A stretch of 5,690 nucleotides of DNA from Chromatiales bacterium (GTDB lineage Bacteria > Pseudomonadota > Gammaproteobacteria > Chromatiales > Chromatiaceae), in contig JAKSCN010000206.1 in the NCBI GenBank assembly GCA_022360595.1, positions 1 to 5,690 of the forward strand, in the 5' to 3' direction. The notes below the pieces were generated by a model. It saw nothing but the letters and a program-made list of their open reading frames with translations, ran no database searches and had not been told where the DNA came from. Positions 1 through 5,690 of the stretch are shown here, piece after piece (the stretch's first letter is position 1; each line of letters opens with the position of its first letter). The position numbers and the translations under genes are program-made.

Positions 1-1
1 A

Positions 2-220
2 ACCAATATCAGTGTACAGCAGGTTTTTCTGGAACTGGTGGATACGGCCATGACGAAAGGTAGATGCGCGAATAAGCTGACAGAAGAGCAAGCTGCCATA
101 CATATCATTGACGGGATCAAACATGATATTCAAGACAATGATATTGGCAAGGTAAAACTGCTGAGGCTTTTACTGCGCCTGGCGCCATCAATGGCACAGA
201 AAATCATGAAAAAGTATTAG
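2..220 (+). CDS. SDR family oxidoreductase, DltE-like, 3' end only
   Basis: This reading frame is open from the window edge to a TAG stop and gives the last 72 residues of a longer protein. The tail fits the C-terminus of DltE-like short-chain dehydrogenases: an AMT..C pattern, then a helix LTEEQAAIHIIDGI, then the stretch GKVKLLRLLLRLAPSMAQKIM, which in that group follows a short strand and ends in a basic residue run. The Rossmann fold, the TGxxxGIG cofactor loop and the YxxxK catalytic pair would lie upstream, outside the window, so activity and substrate cannot be judged. A GTG at 38 could act as a start, but the open frame upstream of it, in sequence that also fits the family, argues for a truncated view rather than a 60-residue protein. 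It sits 11 nt before the DUF2141 gene and probably shares its transcript. Assignment rests on recalled family resemblance of a short tail. Confidence 0.66.
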   Translation, partial: TNISVQQVFLELVDTAMTKGRCANKLTEEQAAIHIIDGIKHDIQDNDIGKVKLLRLLLRLAPSMAQKIMKKY

Positions 221-227
221 GGAAAGG
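221..227 (+). promoter_or_regulatory. Ribosome binding site of the DUF2141 gene
   Basis: GGAAAGG lies immediately after the SDR stop codon. It is 4 nt from the ATG at 232 but only 1 nt from the in-frame TTG at 229. The spacing decides for ATG 232 as the start, though 4 nt is on the short side. Confidence 0.5.
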
Positions 228-231
228 TTTG

Positions 232-666
232 ATGAAAACATTGTTAATTATCTTATGGAGTTCAATGATGTTCACAGTCAACAGTTCAGTCGCAACTGAA
301 TTCAAAGTAAAAGTGAATAGCATAGATGTTGAGCGGGGAGGACAAATCCTTGTTATGGTCTTTGGCAAAGAGGGGTTTCCCAAAGACCACGGGAAAGCCG
401 TTTTTTATAAAGCCCAAGATGTACTGCAACCCGTCATGGAGTTTACCTTCGAGGTAACCATGGAAGAGTTGGCAGTCAAGGTGCTGCATGATGAAAACAA
501 GGACGGAAAGGTCACCAAAAACTGGACAGGAATATACCCGAAGGAAGGCCTGGGGTTTTCCAATGATCAAAAGATTGGATTGACCGGCCCACCCAAATAT
601 AAATATTCAAAGTTATCAAAAGAGCAGTTCAGGCATGGACTGGAAATTTCAGTCCTGTATCCATGA
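232..666 (+). CDS. Secreted DUF2141 domain-containing protein
   Basis: This encodes 144 residues, predicted to be exported. Residues 1-21 form a signal peptide (K2, hydrophobic LLIILW core, likely cleavage after S-V-A near residue 21), leaving a small beta-rich domain. The diagnostic DUF2141 (PF09912) signature is present: HDENKDGKVTKN at 86-97, an acidic loop that looks able to bind a divalent cation, then GIYPKEGLGFSND at 100-112 and GPPKY at 119-123. Length is normal for the family, whose biochemical function is unknown; the fold is usually treated as a periplasmic or surface beta-sandwich. The ATG at 232 is preferred over TTG 229 because of the GGAAAGG spacing. The gene lies 11 nt after the SDR gene, and its stop overlaps the ribosome site of the VTT gene, so the three are probably co-expressed. 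Family call is firm; function is unknown. Confidence 0.88.
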   Translation: MKTLLIILWSSMMFTVNSSVATEFKVKVNSIDVERGGQILVMVFGKEGFPKDHGKAVFYKAQDVLQPVMEFTFEVTMEELAVKVLHDENKDGKVTKNWTGIYPKEGLGFSNDQKIGLTGPPKYKYSKLSKEQFRHGLEISVLYP

Positions 667-670
667 GGAG
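665..670 (+). promoter_or_regulatory. Ribosome binding site of the VTT-domain gene
   Basis: GAGGAG begins inside the TGA stop codon of the DUF2141 gene and ends 8 nt before the ATG at 679. The overlap suggests that ribosomes finishing the upstream gene help load the next one (translational coupling). Confidence 0.7.
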
Positions 671-678
671 AGCCCGTA

Positions 679-1353
679 ATGAAACCCTTAATAAAAGTTT
701 TTCTGATTATTGCGGCCTGTTTTGCAGCAACTTTCCTGCTGATCAAGTTTACCGGAGTTTTAACCGTCGAACAGATTGAAGGTTGGTTGATACAGGCCAG
801 GGAATTATCACCCATCTATGTGGGCACGCTGGTCGCCTTGCTTCTGTTTGCCGACCTGTTCATAGCGGTACCGACTTTAACGGTCACTATCCTGTCAGGC
901 TATTTTCTCGGTCATACCTATGGTGCCGTTTCAGCATTAAGTGGCGTTATACTGGCGGGTATTTGTGGTTACACATTAAGCCGGTACTACGGGGATGCCA
1001 TTCTTGGTTTCCTAGTGAAAGACGAAGGCAAACGGAATGACGCAATCGTGGCTTTTCAGAACCACGGTTTTATGATGATACTGTTATCCAGGGCCATGCC
1101 TATTTTGCCGGAGGTGACAGCCTGCCTTTCTGGAATGACACGCATGAATTTCAGCAAGTTTTTATTGGCGTGGATGATCAGTTCGGTGCCTTATATCCTG
1201 ATTGCCACTTACGCCGGCTCTATCAGTTCCATTGAAAATCCAAAGCCCGCGATATTCGCCGCTATCGGGCTTTCGTTATTCTTATGGGGCGCCTGGTTTA
1301 TTTACCATCGTGTAAGCAACAAAGCCAAATCAAACCTGCTTGCCAAAGATTAA
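679..1353 (+). CDS. TVP38/TMEM64 (DedA-like, VTT domain) family membrane protein
   Basis: This encodes a 224-residue inner-membrane protein of the VTT/SNARE-associated family (PF09335), the superfamily of DedA, TVP38 and eukaryotic VMP1/TMEM41. Several members act as lipid scramblases or in undecaprenyl-phosphate recycling. Residues 4-23 are the first membrane helix. The first re-entrant half is at about 60-82 (FIAVPTLTV, then SGYFLG and a G at 82), and YTLSRYYG follows at 98-105. The second, most typical signature is at 129-161: a HG pair, LLSRAMPILPE, then LSGMTRMNFSKF, containing the conserved R and P residues of the family. The final helix is at about 190-210, followed by a basic cytoplasmic tail. 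Length is typical for the TVP38 branch. Its start is fixed by GAGGAG at good spacing. It is the last gene of the left operon; substrate is unknown, and the SDR partner gives only a loose hint of a lipid or envelope role. Confidence 0.87.
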   Translation: MKPLIKVFLIIAACFAATFLLIKFTGVLTVEQIEGWLIQARELSPIYVGTLVALLLFADLFIAVPTLTVTILSGYFLGHTYGAVSALSGVILAGICGYTLSRYYGDAILGFLVKDEGKRNDAIVAFQNHGFMMILLSRAMPILPEVTACLSGMTRMNFSKFLLAWMISSVPYILIATYAGSISSIENPKPAIFAAIGLSLFLWGAWFIYHRVSNKAKSNLLAKD

Positions 1354-1354
1354 A

Positions 1355-1367
1355 CTGTAAATTACAG
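1355..1367. repeat. Perfect 6-bp inverted repeat (CTGTAA-A-TTACAG)
   Basis: Two 6-nt arms are exact reverse complements around a single central A, starting 1 nt after the VTT stop codon. The one-base centre suits a protein-binding dyad better than an RNA hairpin. As RNA only the outer CTG/CAG would pair. No known operator consensus is matched; LexA-type boxes need a wider gap between CTGT and ACAG. Confidence 0.4.
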
Positions 1368-1383
1368 GGGAGCCGTCTCGATC

Positions 1384-1413
1384 GGGACCTCTGGATGTTG
1401 GAATCCAAGTCCC
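1384..1413 (+). other. Two-part hairpin downstream of the VTT gene
   Basis: Outer arms GGGAC (1384-1388) and GTCCC (1409-1413) pair perfectly. Inner arms TGGAT (1392-1396) and ATCCA (1403-1407) pair perfectly around a 6-nt loop. The internal loop is 3 nt on one side and 1 nt on the other. It starts 31 nt past the VTT stop and could end or stabilise the operon transcript, but no T-run follows (only TT), so it is not a standard intrinsic terminator. Confidence 0.35.
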
Positions 1414-1908
1414 TTAGAATCGAACACCCGACTGTAGCATCAAGCTACGAAATGATTGATAAGACCGTTAAAGATCCCAAAAACAGATTACCCCCCTGAT
1501 ATTTACAGAAAGCATCTAATTTCCATACAAATTTCTGATTAGTCTCCGAATACCGAAAAGAGTTATTTGCCCTGAATTAGCCGTTTTTTGTCTTTCCATT
1601 CCGAAAAACATCCGTGTGATTGCAAAGCGATCCAAGTGACTTCCTTTTTAGAGCATTTAGCTATAACTCGCAAAGTTTCCGAGGATACCCAGGGGCACGC
1701 CCTAACTGAAGATTGCCGATATAGATGAAATGCTGGAACTTTCCTAAACTTTTAAAGAGTCTCTGCATAATCAATGGGGAGAAGGCAGTGTTTGGGTACA
1801 CCCGCCAACACCATTGTTATCAAGCCTAAATCACAGAGGCATAGGTGACAGTTCGAACAATAAACCACCCCAAGTGGGCCTACCGATCGCTCTGTTGCCT
1901 GATTTGAT

Positions 1909-1915
1909 GGAGGGG
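1909..1915 (+). promoter_or_regulatory. Strong ribosome binding site of the SLC13 gene
   Basis: GGAGGGG ends 5 nt before the ATG at 1921. This near-consensus site fixes the start of the carrier gene. Confidence 0.75.
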
Positions 1916-1920
1916 ACAGT

Positions 1921-3699
1921 ATGGTGACGGAATTGGGTTGGGAGGCATGGGTCACTCTCAGTATTGTAATTTTGATGTTGGTTGCCCTCATCAAGGAAGT
2001 GGCGCGTCCTCATCTGATCCTTCTTGGTTGCCTCGGTCTGCTATTGTTATTCGGAATCCTATCACCGGAGGAGGCCTTTTTGGGTCTATCCAACAAGGCG
2101 GTGGTGGCGATAGGGGCGTTGTTTGTAGTGGCTACGGGAGTGCAGAACACCGGCGCCCTGCAATTCACGGAGAAGCTGTTGTTTCCCCGCTCATCGAATC
2201 TACCGGCTGTCACCACCCGCCTGATGCTGACCACAGCCTCGCTGTCGGCTTTTCTTAACAACACGCCCATCGTAGCAATGCTCATACCGCAGATTCGGGC
2301 CTGGTGCGATAAGAGCGGCGTACCGGCATCGAAGCTGATGATACCGCTATCGTTCGGCGCCATTCTGGGCGGCATGTGTACCCTGATCGGCACCTCCACC
2401 AATCTCCTGGTAGTCGGAGTGATGGAGGCGGCAGGTTATTCCGGGTTGGGGCTGTTCGACCTGGCCTGGATCGGCGTACCGGCCGCATTGGCGGCAACCG
2501 CTTACTTTGCCCTCGTTGGACACCGCCTGCTGCCGGATCACGACCAGACTGGCCAATGGTTCGACGAAGGACTCCGGGACTGCATCTTTGAGCTGCGGGT
2601 GGCTGATGACTCCCCTTTTATCGGCCAAGCTTTGGAACAGGCCGGTCTGCGGGATCTGAAGGATGCCTATCTTGCCCACCTGCGGCGGAATAAGGAGCTA
2701 CTGCCCGTGTCCCCAGGGACTCATCTGCATGCAGGTGACGTATTGACGTTTATCGGCAGCATCTCGGTGCTGGAGAGATTACTCGAGCAACCAGGCCTTT
2801 CACGGGTTCGACAATGCCCGGTGGATGACGACCAGAGTTGGATGCCCCTGTATGAAGCAGTGGTCTCGGCGTCATCGAATCTGGTGGGCAAAAGCCTGAA
2901 AGAGGTCTGCTTCCGAGAGCGCTATCAGGGAGTGGTGCTGGGCATATACCGTCGCGCAACCACCATCGATGAACCACTGGGCCGGGTGCCGATCAAAGCC
3001 GGCGATCTGCTGTTAGTGGAAGCGGATAGCGAATTCGACAGGCGCTGGAACCAGGACCGGGATGAGTTCTATCTGGTGGCGCCACGACAGCCTCGCACGC
3101 CCCGCTTCCAGACTGCCAAGGCACCACTGGCGCTGGCTATTCTGCTGGGCGTGGTGATGCTGGCCGCGTTTGAGGTTGCGGACATTGTCACCACCGCCTT
3201 CATTGGCGCATTGGCTATGATCGTGACGGGCTGCCTGCGGGGACGGGACGCCCGCCGGGCAGTGGATGTCCCCATTCTGATTGTCATCGCCGCCGCCCTC
3301 GGTCTGGGCCAAGCGATAGAGAGCACCGGCTTGGCCGCTGTCGCGGCCCACTGGGTAACACAACAGGCAGAGCTAGTCGGGCCGATTGGGGTTGTAGCGA
3401 TGCTTTACCTGGCCACCAGTCTCCTTACCGAACTGATCACCAACAATGCCGCTGCCGCCCTGATGGTAGGGGTTGGCCTGGCCGCCGCCCAGGAACTGGG
3501 GCTACCACCGGAGGCTTTCGCCGTTACGGTAGCCATCGCCGCCTCAGCAAGTTTTCTCACCCCCATCGGCTATCAGACCAATTTGATGGTCATGGGCGCA
3601 GGCGGTTACCGCTACACCGATTACACCCGGGCCGGCTTTGGGGTCTATCTCATTGTAGCCGTGACGGCGCTGTTGATGATCAAGCTGATCTGGCTGTAA
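1921..3699 (+). CDS. SLC13/DASS family anion carrier with two RCK_C (TrkA-C) domains
   Basis: This encodes 592 residues, typical of the SLC13-with-RCK_C group (E. coli YfbS and cyanobacterial sulfate carriers have this layout). It probably imports an anion such as sulfate or a dicarboxylate, likely with sodium, across the inner membrane. The N-terminal half (about 10-200) carries SAFLNNTP at 109-116 and IGTSTNLLVVG at 156-166. The C-terminal half (about 400-590) repeats the pattern with ELITNNAAAALM at 504-515 and IGYQTNLMVMG at 549-559. These paired NN and T-N motifs are the inverted-repeat cation/substrate sites of the family. Between the halves lie two soluble RCK_C domains, about 219-292 (ending AGDVLTFIGS) and 305-388 (ending AGDLLLVEAD), which may bind a regulatory ligand. 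The start is set by GGAGGGG. It is monocistronic here and converges on the polymerase gene. Family is sure; substrate is not. Sulfate is favoured only by the neighbouring sulfotransferase. Confidence 0.9.
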   Translation: MVTELGWEAWVTLSIVILMLVALIKEVARPHLILLGCLGLLLLFGILSPEEAFLGLSNKAVVAIGALFVVATGVQNTGALQFTEKLLFPRSSNLPAVTTRLMLTTASLSAFLNNTPIVAMLIPQIRAWCDKSGVPASKLMIPLSFGAILGGMCTLIGTSTNLLVVGVMEAAGYSGLGLFDLAWIGVPAALAATAYFALVGHRLLPDHDQTGQWFDEGLRDCIFELRVADDSPFIGQALEQAGLRDLKDAYLAHLRRNKELLPVSPGTHLHAGDVLTFIGSISVLERLLEQPGLSRVRQCPVDDDQSWMPLYEAVVSASSNLVGKSLKEVCFRERYQGVVLGIYRRATTIDEPLGRVPIKAGDLLLVEADSEFDRRWNQDRDEFYLVAPRQPRTPRFQTAKAPLALAILLGVVMLAAFEVADIVTTAFIGALAMIVTGCLRGRDARRAVDVPILIVIAAALGLGQAIESTGLAAVAAHWVTQQAELVGPIGVVAMLYLATSLLTELITNNAAAALMVGVGLAAAQELGLPPEAFAVTVAIAASASFLTPIGYQTNLMVMGAGGYRYTDYTRAGFGVYLIVAVTALLMIKLIWL

Positions 3700-3735
3700 T
3701 CAGTTCATTAATGTTGTATTTGCGAACGAATGTTC
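3700..3735. other. 36-nt convergent intergenic gap with a short dyad
   Basis: Between the two opposing stop codons the only structure is GAAC (3724-3727) and GTTC (3732-3735) around 4 nt. Another short stem, CGGC/GCCG (3755-3758 with 3762-3765), partly enclosed by GGGA/TCCC (3747-3750 with 3767-3770), lies inside the end of the polymerase gene. Neither is followed by a T-run on either strand, so no intrinsic terminator can be called. Confidence 0.4.
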
Positions 3736-5247
3736 TCACTCAATGCGGGAACCCCGGCTTTGCCGATCCCAGTAGGCCAGCCATCCCAGCAGCACCACAA
3801 GCATGGTCTGGTAGGCAATATGGTAGCCAAAATAGCTCTTGGCCCAAAGGCTCACAAATATGATCACCATGGCGGCTTTTACTCCCAGAAACAGCCCCGC
3901 CATCCATGGATCGTACCGATAATAGTGTGCCAGCCGGCCGGCGGTAAGATAGGCCGAGATGATGAGACCAAACACCGTAGCCAGTCCCAATAGCCCGGTA
4001 TCCCAGAGTATTGCCGAAACCGCTGTATTTTTAATGCCCAGACTCGGATCGGAAACATCCCAAAGGTCTACTCCACCATCACTGTGGCGTGACTCGTACA
4101 GGCCGTGCCCAAGCAATGCACCGAACGGATCAGCAGGGATGTGCTGCTCACCCCAATAGCGCAACGCGCCCCCTCGGGTAAAGGTTCCACGGTTCTCCTG
4201 ATCGGCTTCCACATTCCTCTGGTAGATATCAGCAACCACACCCGACCAGTTTTCCACTCGGCGGTTATCGATGCCCACGCTATAGACAAAGAGCATGGCC
4301 ACTAAGGTAACTGTAACCACGCTTGCAATCATGGCAAATCTCCCCGGCCTGGCCACGACATCCTTGCCAAACATAACCAGAAACAGAGTCAGGGCGAATA
4401 CCAGCGAGACCTTGGCGCCATTCACAAACATCGGCGCCAACAACAACACACCCAGAAGCACCAGCCATTTTCCCGACAACACCTTCGTCTGCCAGAGGCC
4501 GGTCAGTCCCGCCAACACCACGAACATAAAAATCGCCAGCATGGCGTTGGCCCCACCACCCAATTGCTGGGCGCCAAAGGTCCCGGCAATAACGTCAAAC
4601 GGCACCAGACCTTTAACCTCCAGGACCGCACGCTGCGGGACCAGCACCAGATATTGATGTAAGACAAACGGTAGCTGGAGCAGCGCGACAACCAAGAGGG
4701 CCCGGGGCAGTTGTCTGCGCATCAGCTGGTTCGGCCAGACAAGGAGCGCCAGGGCCAAAAGCACACCCCACATCTGAAAATAGCCCTTGAGCCCTCGGGC
4801 CAATTGCAACGGCTCCGGCGTATTGACCAGCGTGGCCAACAGCGCTACAGCCACCACTGCCCCACCCCATCCCAGGATAGGCGGCATGGTGGAGCGCCCA
4901 GCCCGCTCCCAGTTCGATGCAAAGAACCCAATGAGAACATGCAAAACCAAAAGCGCTCCCAACGGGATCACCAACCAGCGGATTTCAGCCAGTGCGGGGA
5001 AATACAACTTGGCCAACCCCGCGGCGACCAGTCCAACAGCCAGGGTAAGCCACAGAATCAGGGTTGGATAAATACTAAGCAGCAGCACACAGGCCAGCGC
5101 CACCGGCACCGCTCCCAGGATCAGATTGCCGTTTGCCACACCATAGCCCGCCACTACAGCACCAAACAGCCCCAGTGCCAGCACGATACCGGTCAAGGTA
5201 GGCTGTAAGCCACTCCGTTCTCCACTATCGAAACTACCGAGTCGCAT
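3736..5247 (-). CDS. O-antigen polymerase/ligase family (Wzy-like) membrane protein
   Basis: This encodes 503 residues from ATG 5247, a polytopic inner-membrane protein of the O-antigen ligase/polymerase type that joins lipid-linked glycan units on the periplasmic side. Hydrophobic helices fill about 17-120, 128-142, 156-174, 183-205, 234-251, 261-297 and 304-324. A large hydrophilic loop follows at about 325-410, containing TRGGALRYWGEQ (357-368), then PFGALLGHGLYESR (374-387) and IKNTAVSAILWDTGLLG (405-421). This matches the usual Wzy_C plan of an arginine-bearing loop, a GxG turn and an N..(x)n..GLLG segment before the last helices. The common His before the Asn is Lys here. ATG 5247 has GGGAGA 6 nt upstream. 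A TTG at 5292 would add 15 residues and overlap the upstream TGA, but lacks a ribosome site. It lies 41 nt after the sulfotransferase stop, so probably the same operon. Polymerase versus ligase cannot be decided; sequence divergence in this family lowers certainty. Confidence 0.74.
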   Translation of the reverse strand: MRLGSFDSGERSGLQPTLTGIVLALGLFGAVVAGYGVANGNLILGAVPVALACVLLLSIYPTLILWLTLAVGLVAAGLAKLYFPALAEIRWLVIPLGALLVLHVLIGFFASNWERAGRSTMPPILGWGGAVVAVALLATLVNTPEPLQLARGLKGYFQMWGVLLALALLVWPNQLMRRQLPRALLVVALLQLPFVLHQYLVLVPQRAVLEVKGLVPFDVIAGTFGAQQLGGGANAMLAIFMFVVLAGLTGLWQTKVLSGKWLVLLGVLLLAPMFVNGAKVSLVFALTLFLVMFGKDVVARPGRFAMIASVVTVTLVAMLFVYSVGIDNRRVENWSGVVADIYQRNVEADQENRGTFTRGGALRYWGEQHIPADPFGALLGHGLYESRHSDGGVDLWDVSDPSLGIKNTAVSAILWDTGLLGLATVFGLIISAYLTAGRLAHYYRYDPWMAGLFLGVKAAMVIIFVSLWAKSYFGYHIAYQTMLVVLLGWLAYWDRQSRGSRIE

Positions 5248-5253
5248 GCTCGA

Positions 5254-5259
5254 TCTCCC
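5254..5259 (-). promoter_or_regulatory. Ribosome binding site deciding the polymerase start
   Basis: On the minus strand GGGAGA stands 6 nt before the ATG at 5247. The alternative TTG at 5292 has no purine-rich Shine-Dalgarno sequence ahead of it. Confidence 0.6.
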
Positions 5260-5288
5260 AGCGGCAGGCGCAACAATGGCTTGGCCAC

Positions 5289-5690
5289 TCAATAATACCC
5301 ATACAGGTCAAGCCCCAGCCCATAACAGTGGTCCAGCCCGACATTGTCCTCCTTGACCATGTCGAGGATCTCCTGCCCCACCTCAAAAAGGGGGCCGTTG
5401 CGACCGGTGGGTCGTCGCCCGGGCCACTTCTCATGCAGCACCGATACCGGTCGCAGCCTCCGCCTCCCGTTTGCACTGTTGTTCAACAGAGGGCTGGGCA
5501 GCATACCCCCATGATTGAGGTTGCTGCGGAACAGATGATTCAACAGGCGGCTCACCTCCATGCCGGTCGGCCCCAGCACGGTGGCATTTTCGGAACGCAG
5601 GGGGACGCCTGGATTTTCGATGCCGATAAACTGCGTCAGCTTGTCGAGAAATGCTTGCTGATCCCGCACGAACTCCTCATAGGTGAGCAG
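5289..5690 (-). CDS. Probable sulfotransferase, C-terminal part only
   Basis: The frame is open from the right window edge to TGA at 5291-5289 and yields the last 133 residues of a longer protein. It opens with LLTYEEFVRDQQAFLDKLTQFIGI. This corresponds to the segment 'YE-D/E-L/F...P..F...L..FLG' that follows the catalytic core in PAPS-dependent sulfotransferases (Sulfotransfer_1/_3). It then has RSENATV, an LLNHLFRSNLN helix and LNNSANGRRRLRP, a type of Asn/Arg-rich tail seen in bacterial polysaccharide sulfotransferases. The PAPS-binding P-loop and the 3'-phosphate motif would lie outside the window, so activity cannot be checked. A GTG at 5669 could be read as a start, but the matching sequence upstream of it shows the gene continues. 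It precedes the polymerase gene by 41 nt (or overlaps it if TTG 5292 is used). The expected role is sulfation of the glycan handled by that polymerase. Confidence 0.6.
   Translation of the reverse strand: MLTYEEFVRDQQAFLDKLTQFIGIENPGVPLRSENATVLGPTGMEVSRLLNHLFRSNLNHGGMLPSPLLNNSANGRRRLRPVSVLHEKWPGRRPTGRNGPLFEVGQEILDMVKEDNVGLDHCYGLGLDLYGYY

Larger units (their letters stand above)
1354..1920. other. 567-nt intergenic region without a convincing gene
   Basis: All frames are broken by stops, and the few short open stretches lack the features of a gene. What can be seen: a 13-bp dyad right after the VTT stop (1355-1367), a two-part hairpin (1384-1413), and a lone -10-like hexamer CATAAT at 1766-1771 without a good -35 partner, which would give the SLC13 gene a leader of roughly 140 nt. 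A second such hexamer, TATAAC at 1662-1667, also lacks a -35 at normal spacing. A small stem CCAC/GTGG lies at 1865-1877, 43 nt before the start codon. The stretch is AT-rich (1501-1560 has 19 G/C out of 60) and resembles the left block more than the GC-rich right block. No tRNA, riboswitch or CRISPR structure was recognised. Confidence 0.6.

Noticed and set aside
1378..1432. Minus-strand GTGTTCGATTC, like a tRNA T-loop
   Set aside because: The flanking bases do not form a T-stem, and no acceptor or anticodon arm can be drawn.
1396..1499. Open + strand stretch ending in IEHPTVASSYEMID and a PP tail, faintly like a TPR repeat
   Set aside because: It is only about 34 codons from the ATG at 1396, has no ribosome site, and the resemblance is to a few residues of a loose repeat. 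It may be a gene remnant, but chance explains it equally well.
1516..1635. Minus-strand 39-codon frame from TTG 1635 with a GGAAG-like sequence upstream
   Set aside because: Very short, with a weak start and no recognisable family or conserved feature.
1755..1771. AGAGTCTCTGCATAAT, reminiscent of insertion-sequence ends of the IS5 type
   Set aside because: No matching inverted copy was found in the gap, and there is no transposase remnant or target duplication.
1752..1994. Minus-strand 80-codon frame across the gap and the start of the carrier gene
   Set aside because: It overlaps the firmly supported carrier start, has Cys-rich chance-like composition and no ribosome site; it is a shadow.
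3724..3735. GAAC-N4-GTTC, the core of the Bacillus-type SOS box
   Set aside because: It lies between two 3' ends with no promoter to control, and the gene content is proteobacterial.
4711..5208. Plus-strand 165-codon frame opposite the polymerase gene
   Set aside because: The product is Gln/His/Arg-rich with no family resemblance, as expected for the antisense of a hydrophobic membrane protein gene.

Overview
The window looks like chromosomal DNA from a proteobacterium, most likely a gammaproteobacterium. I infer this from gene content and style (DltE-like SDR, DUF2141, VTT/DedA-type protein, SLC13 carrier with RCK_C domains, Wzy-like polymerase, sulfotransferase). No marker fixes the genus. 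It splits into two blocks of different base composition, separated by a non-coding stretch of about 570 bases.

Left block (1-1353, + strand, fairly AT-rich): the 3' end of a short-chain dehydrogenase/reductase of the DltE-like type, a small secreted DUF2141 protein, and a VTT-domain (TVP38/TMEM64, DedA-like) membrane protein. Spacing is 11 nt and then 12 nt, and the last gene's ribosome site overlaps the preceding stop codon, so this reads as the tail of one operon.

Middle (1354-1920): no convincing gene. It holds a 13-bp dyad directly after the VTT stop, a two-part hairpin, and the leader of the next gene, which has a strong Shine-Dalgarno site.

Right block (1921-5690, GC-rich): a 592-residue SLC13/DASS-type anion carrier on +, facing a - strand pair: a Wzy-like O-antigen polymerase/ligase family membrane protein and, upstream of it, the C-terminal 133 residues of a probable sulfotransferase. 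The carrier and polymerase genes converge with only 36 nt between their stop codons.

The main biological idea is that the right block belongs to a locus for a sulfated surface polysaccharide. The carrier could bring in sulfate, the sulfotransferase could decorate the glycan, and the polymerase could assemble it. This is inference from neighbourhood and family resemblance: the carrier's substrate is not readable from sequence, and the sulfotransferase is cut by the window edge.
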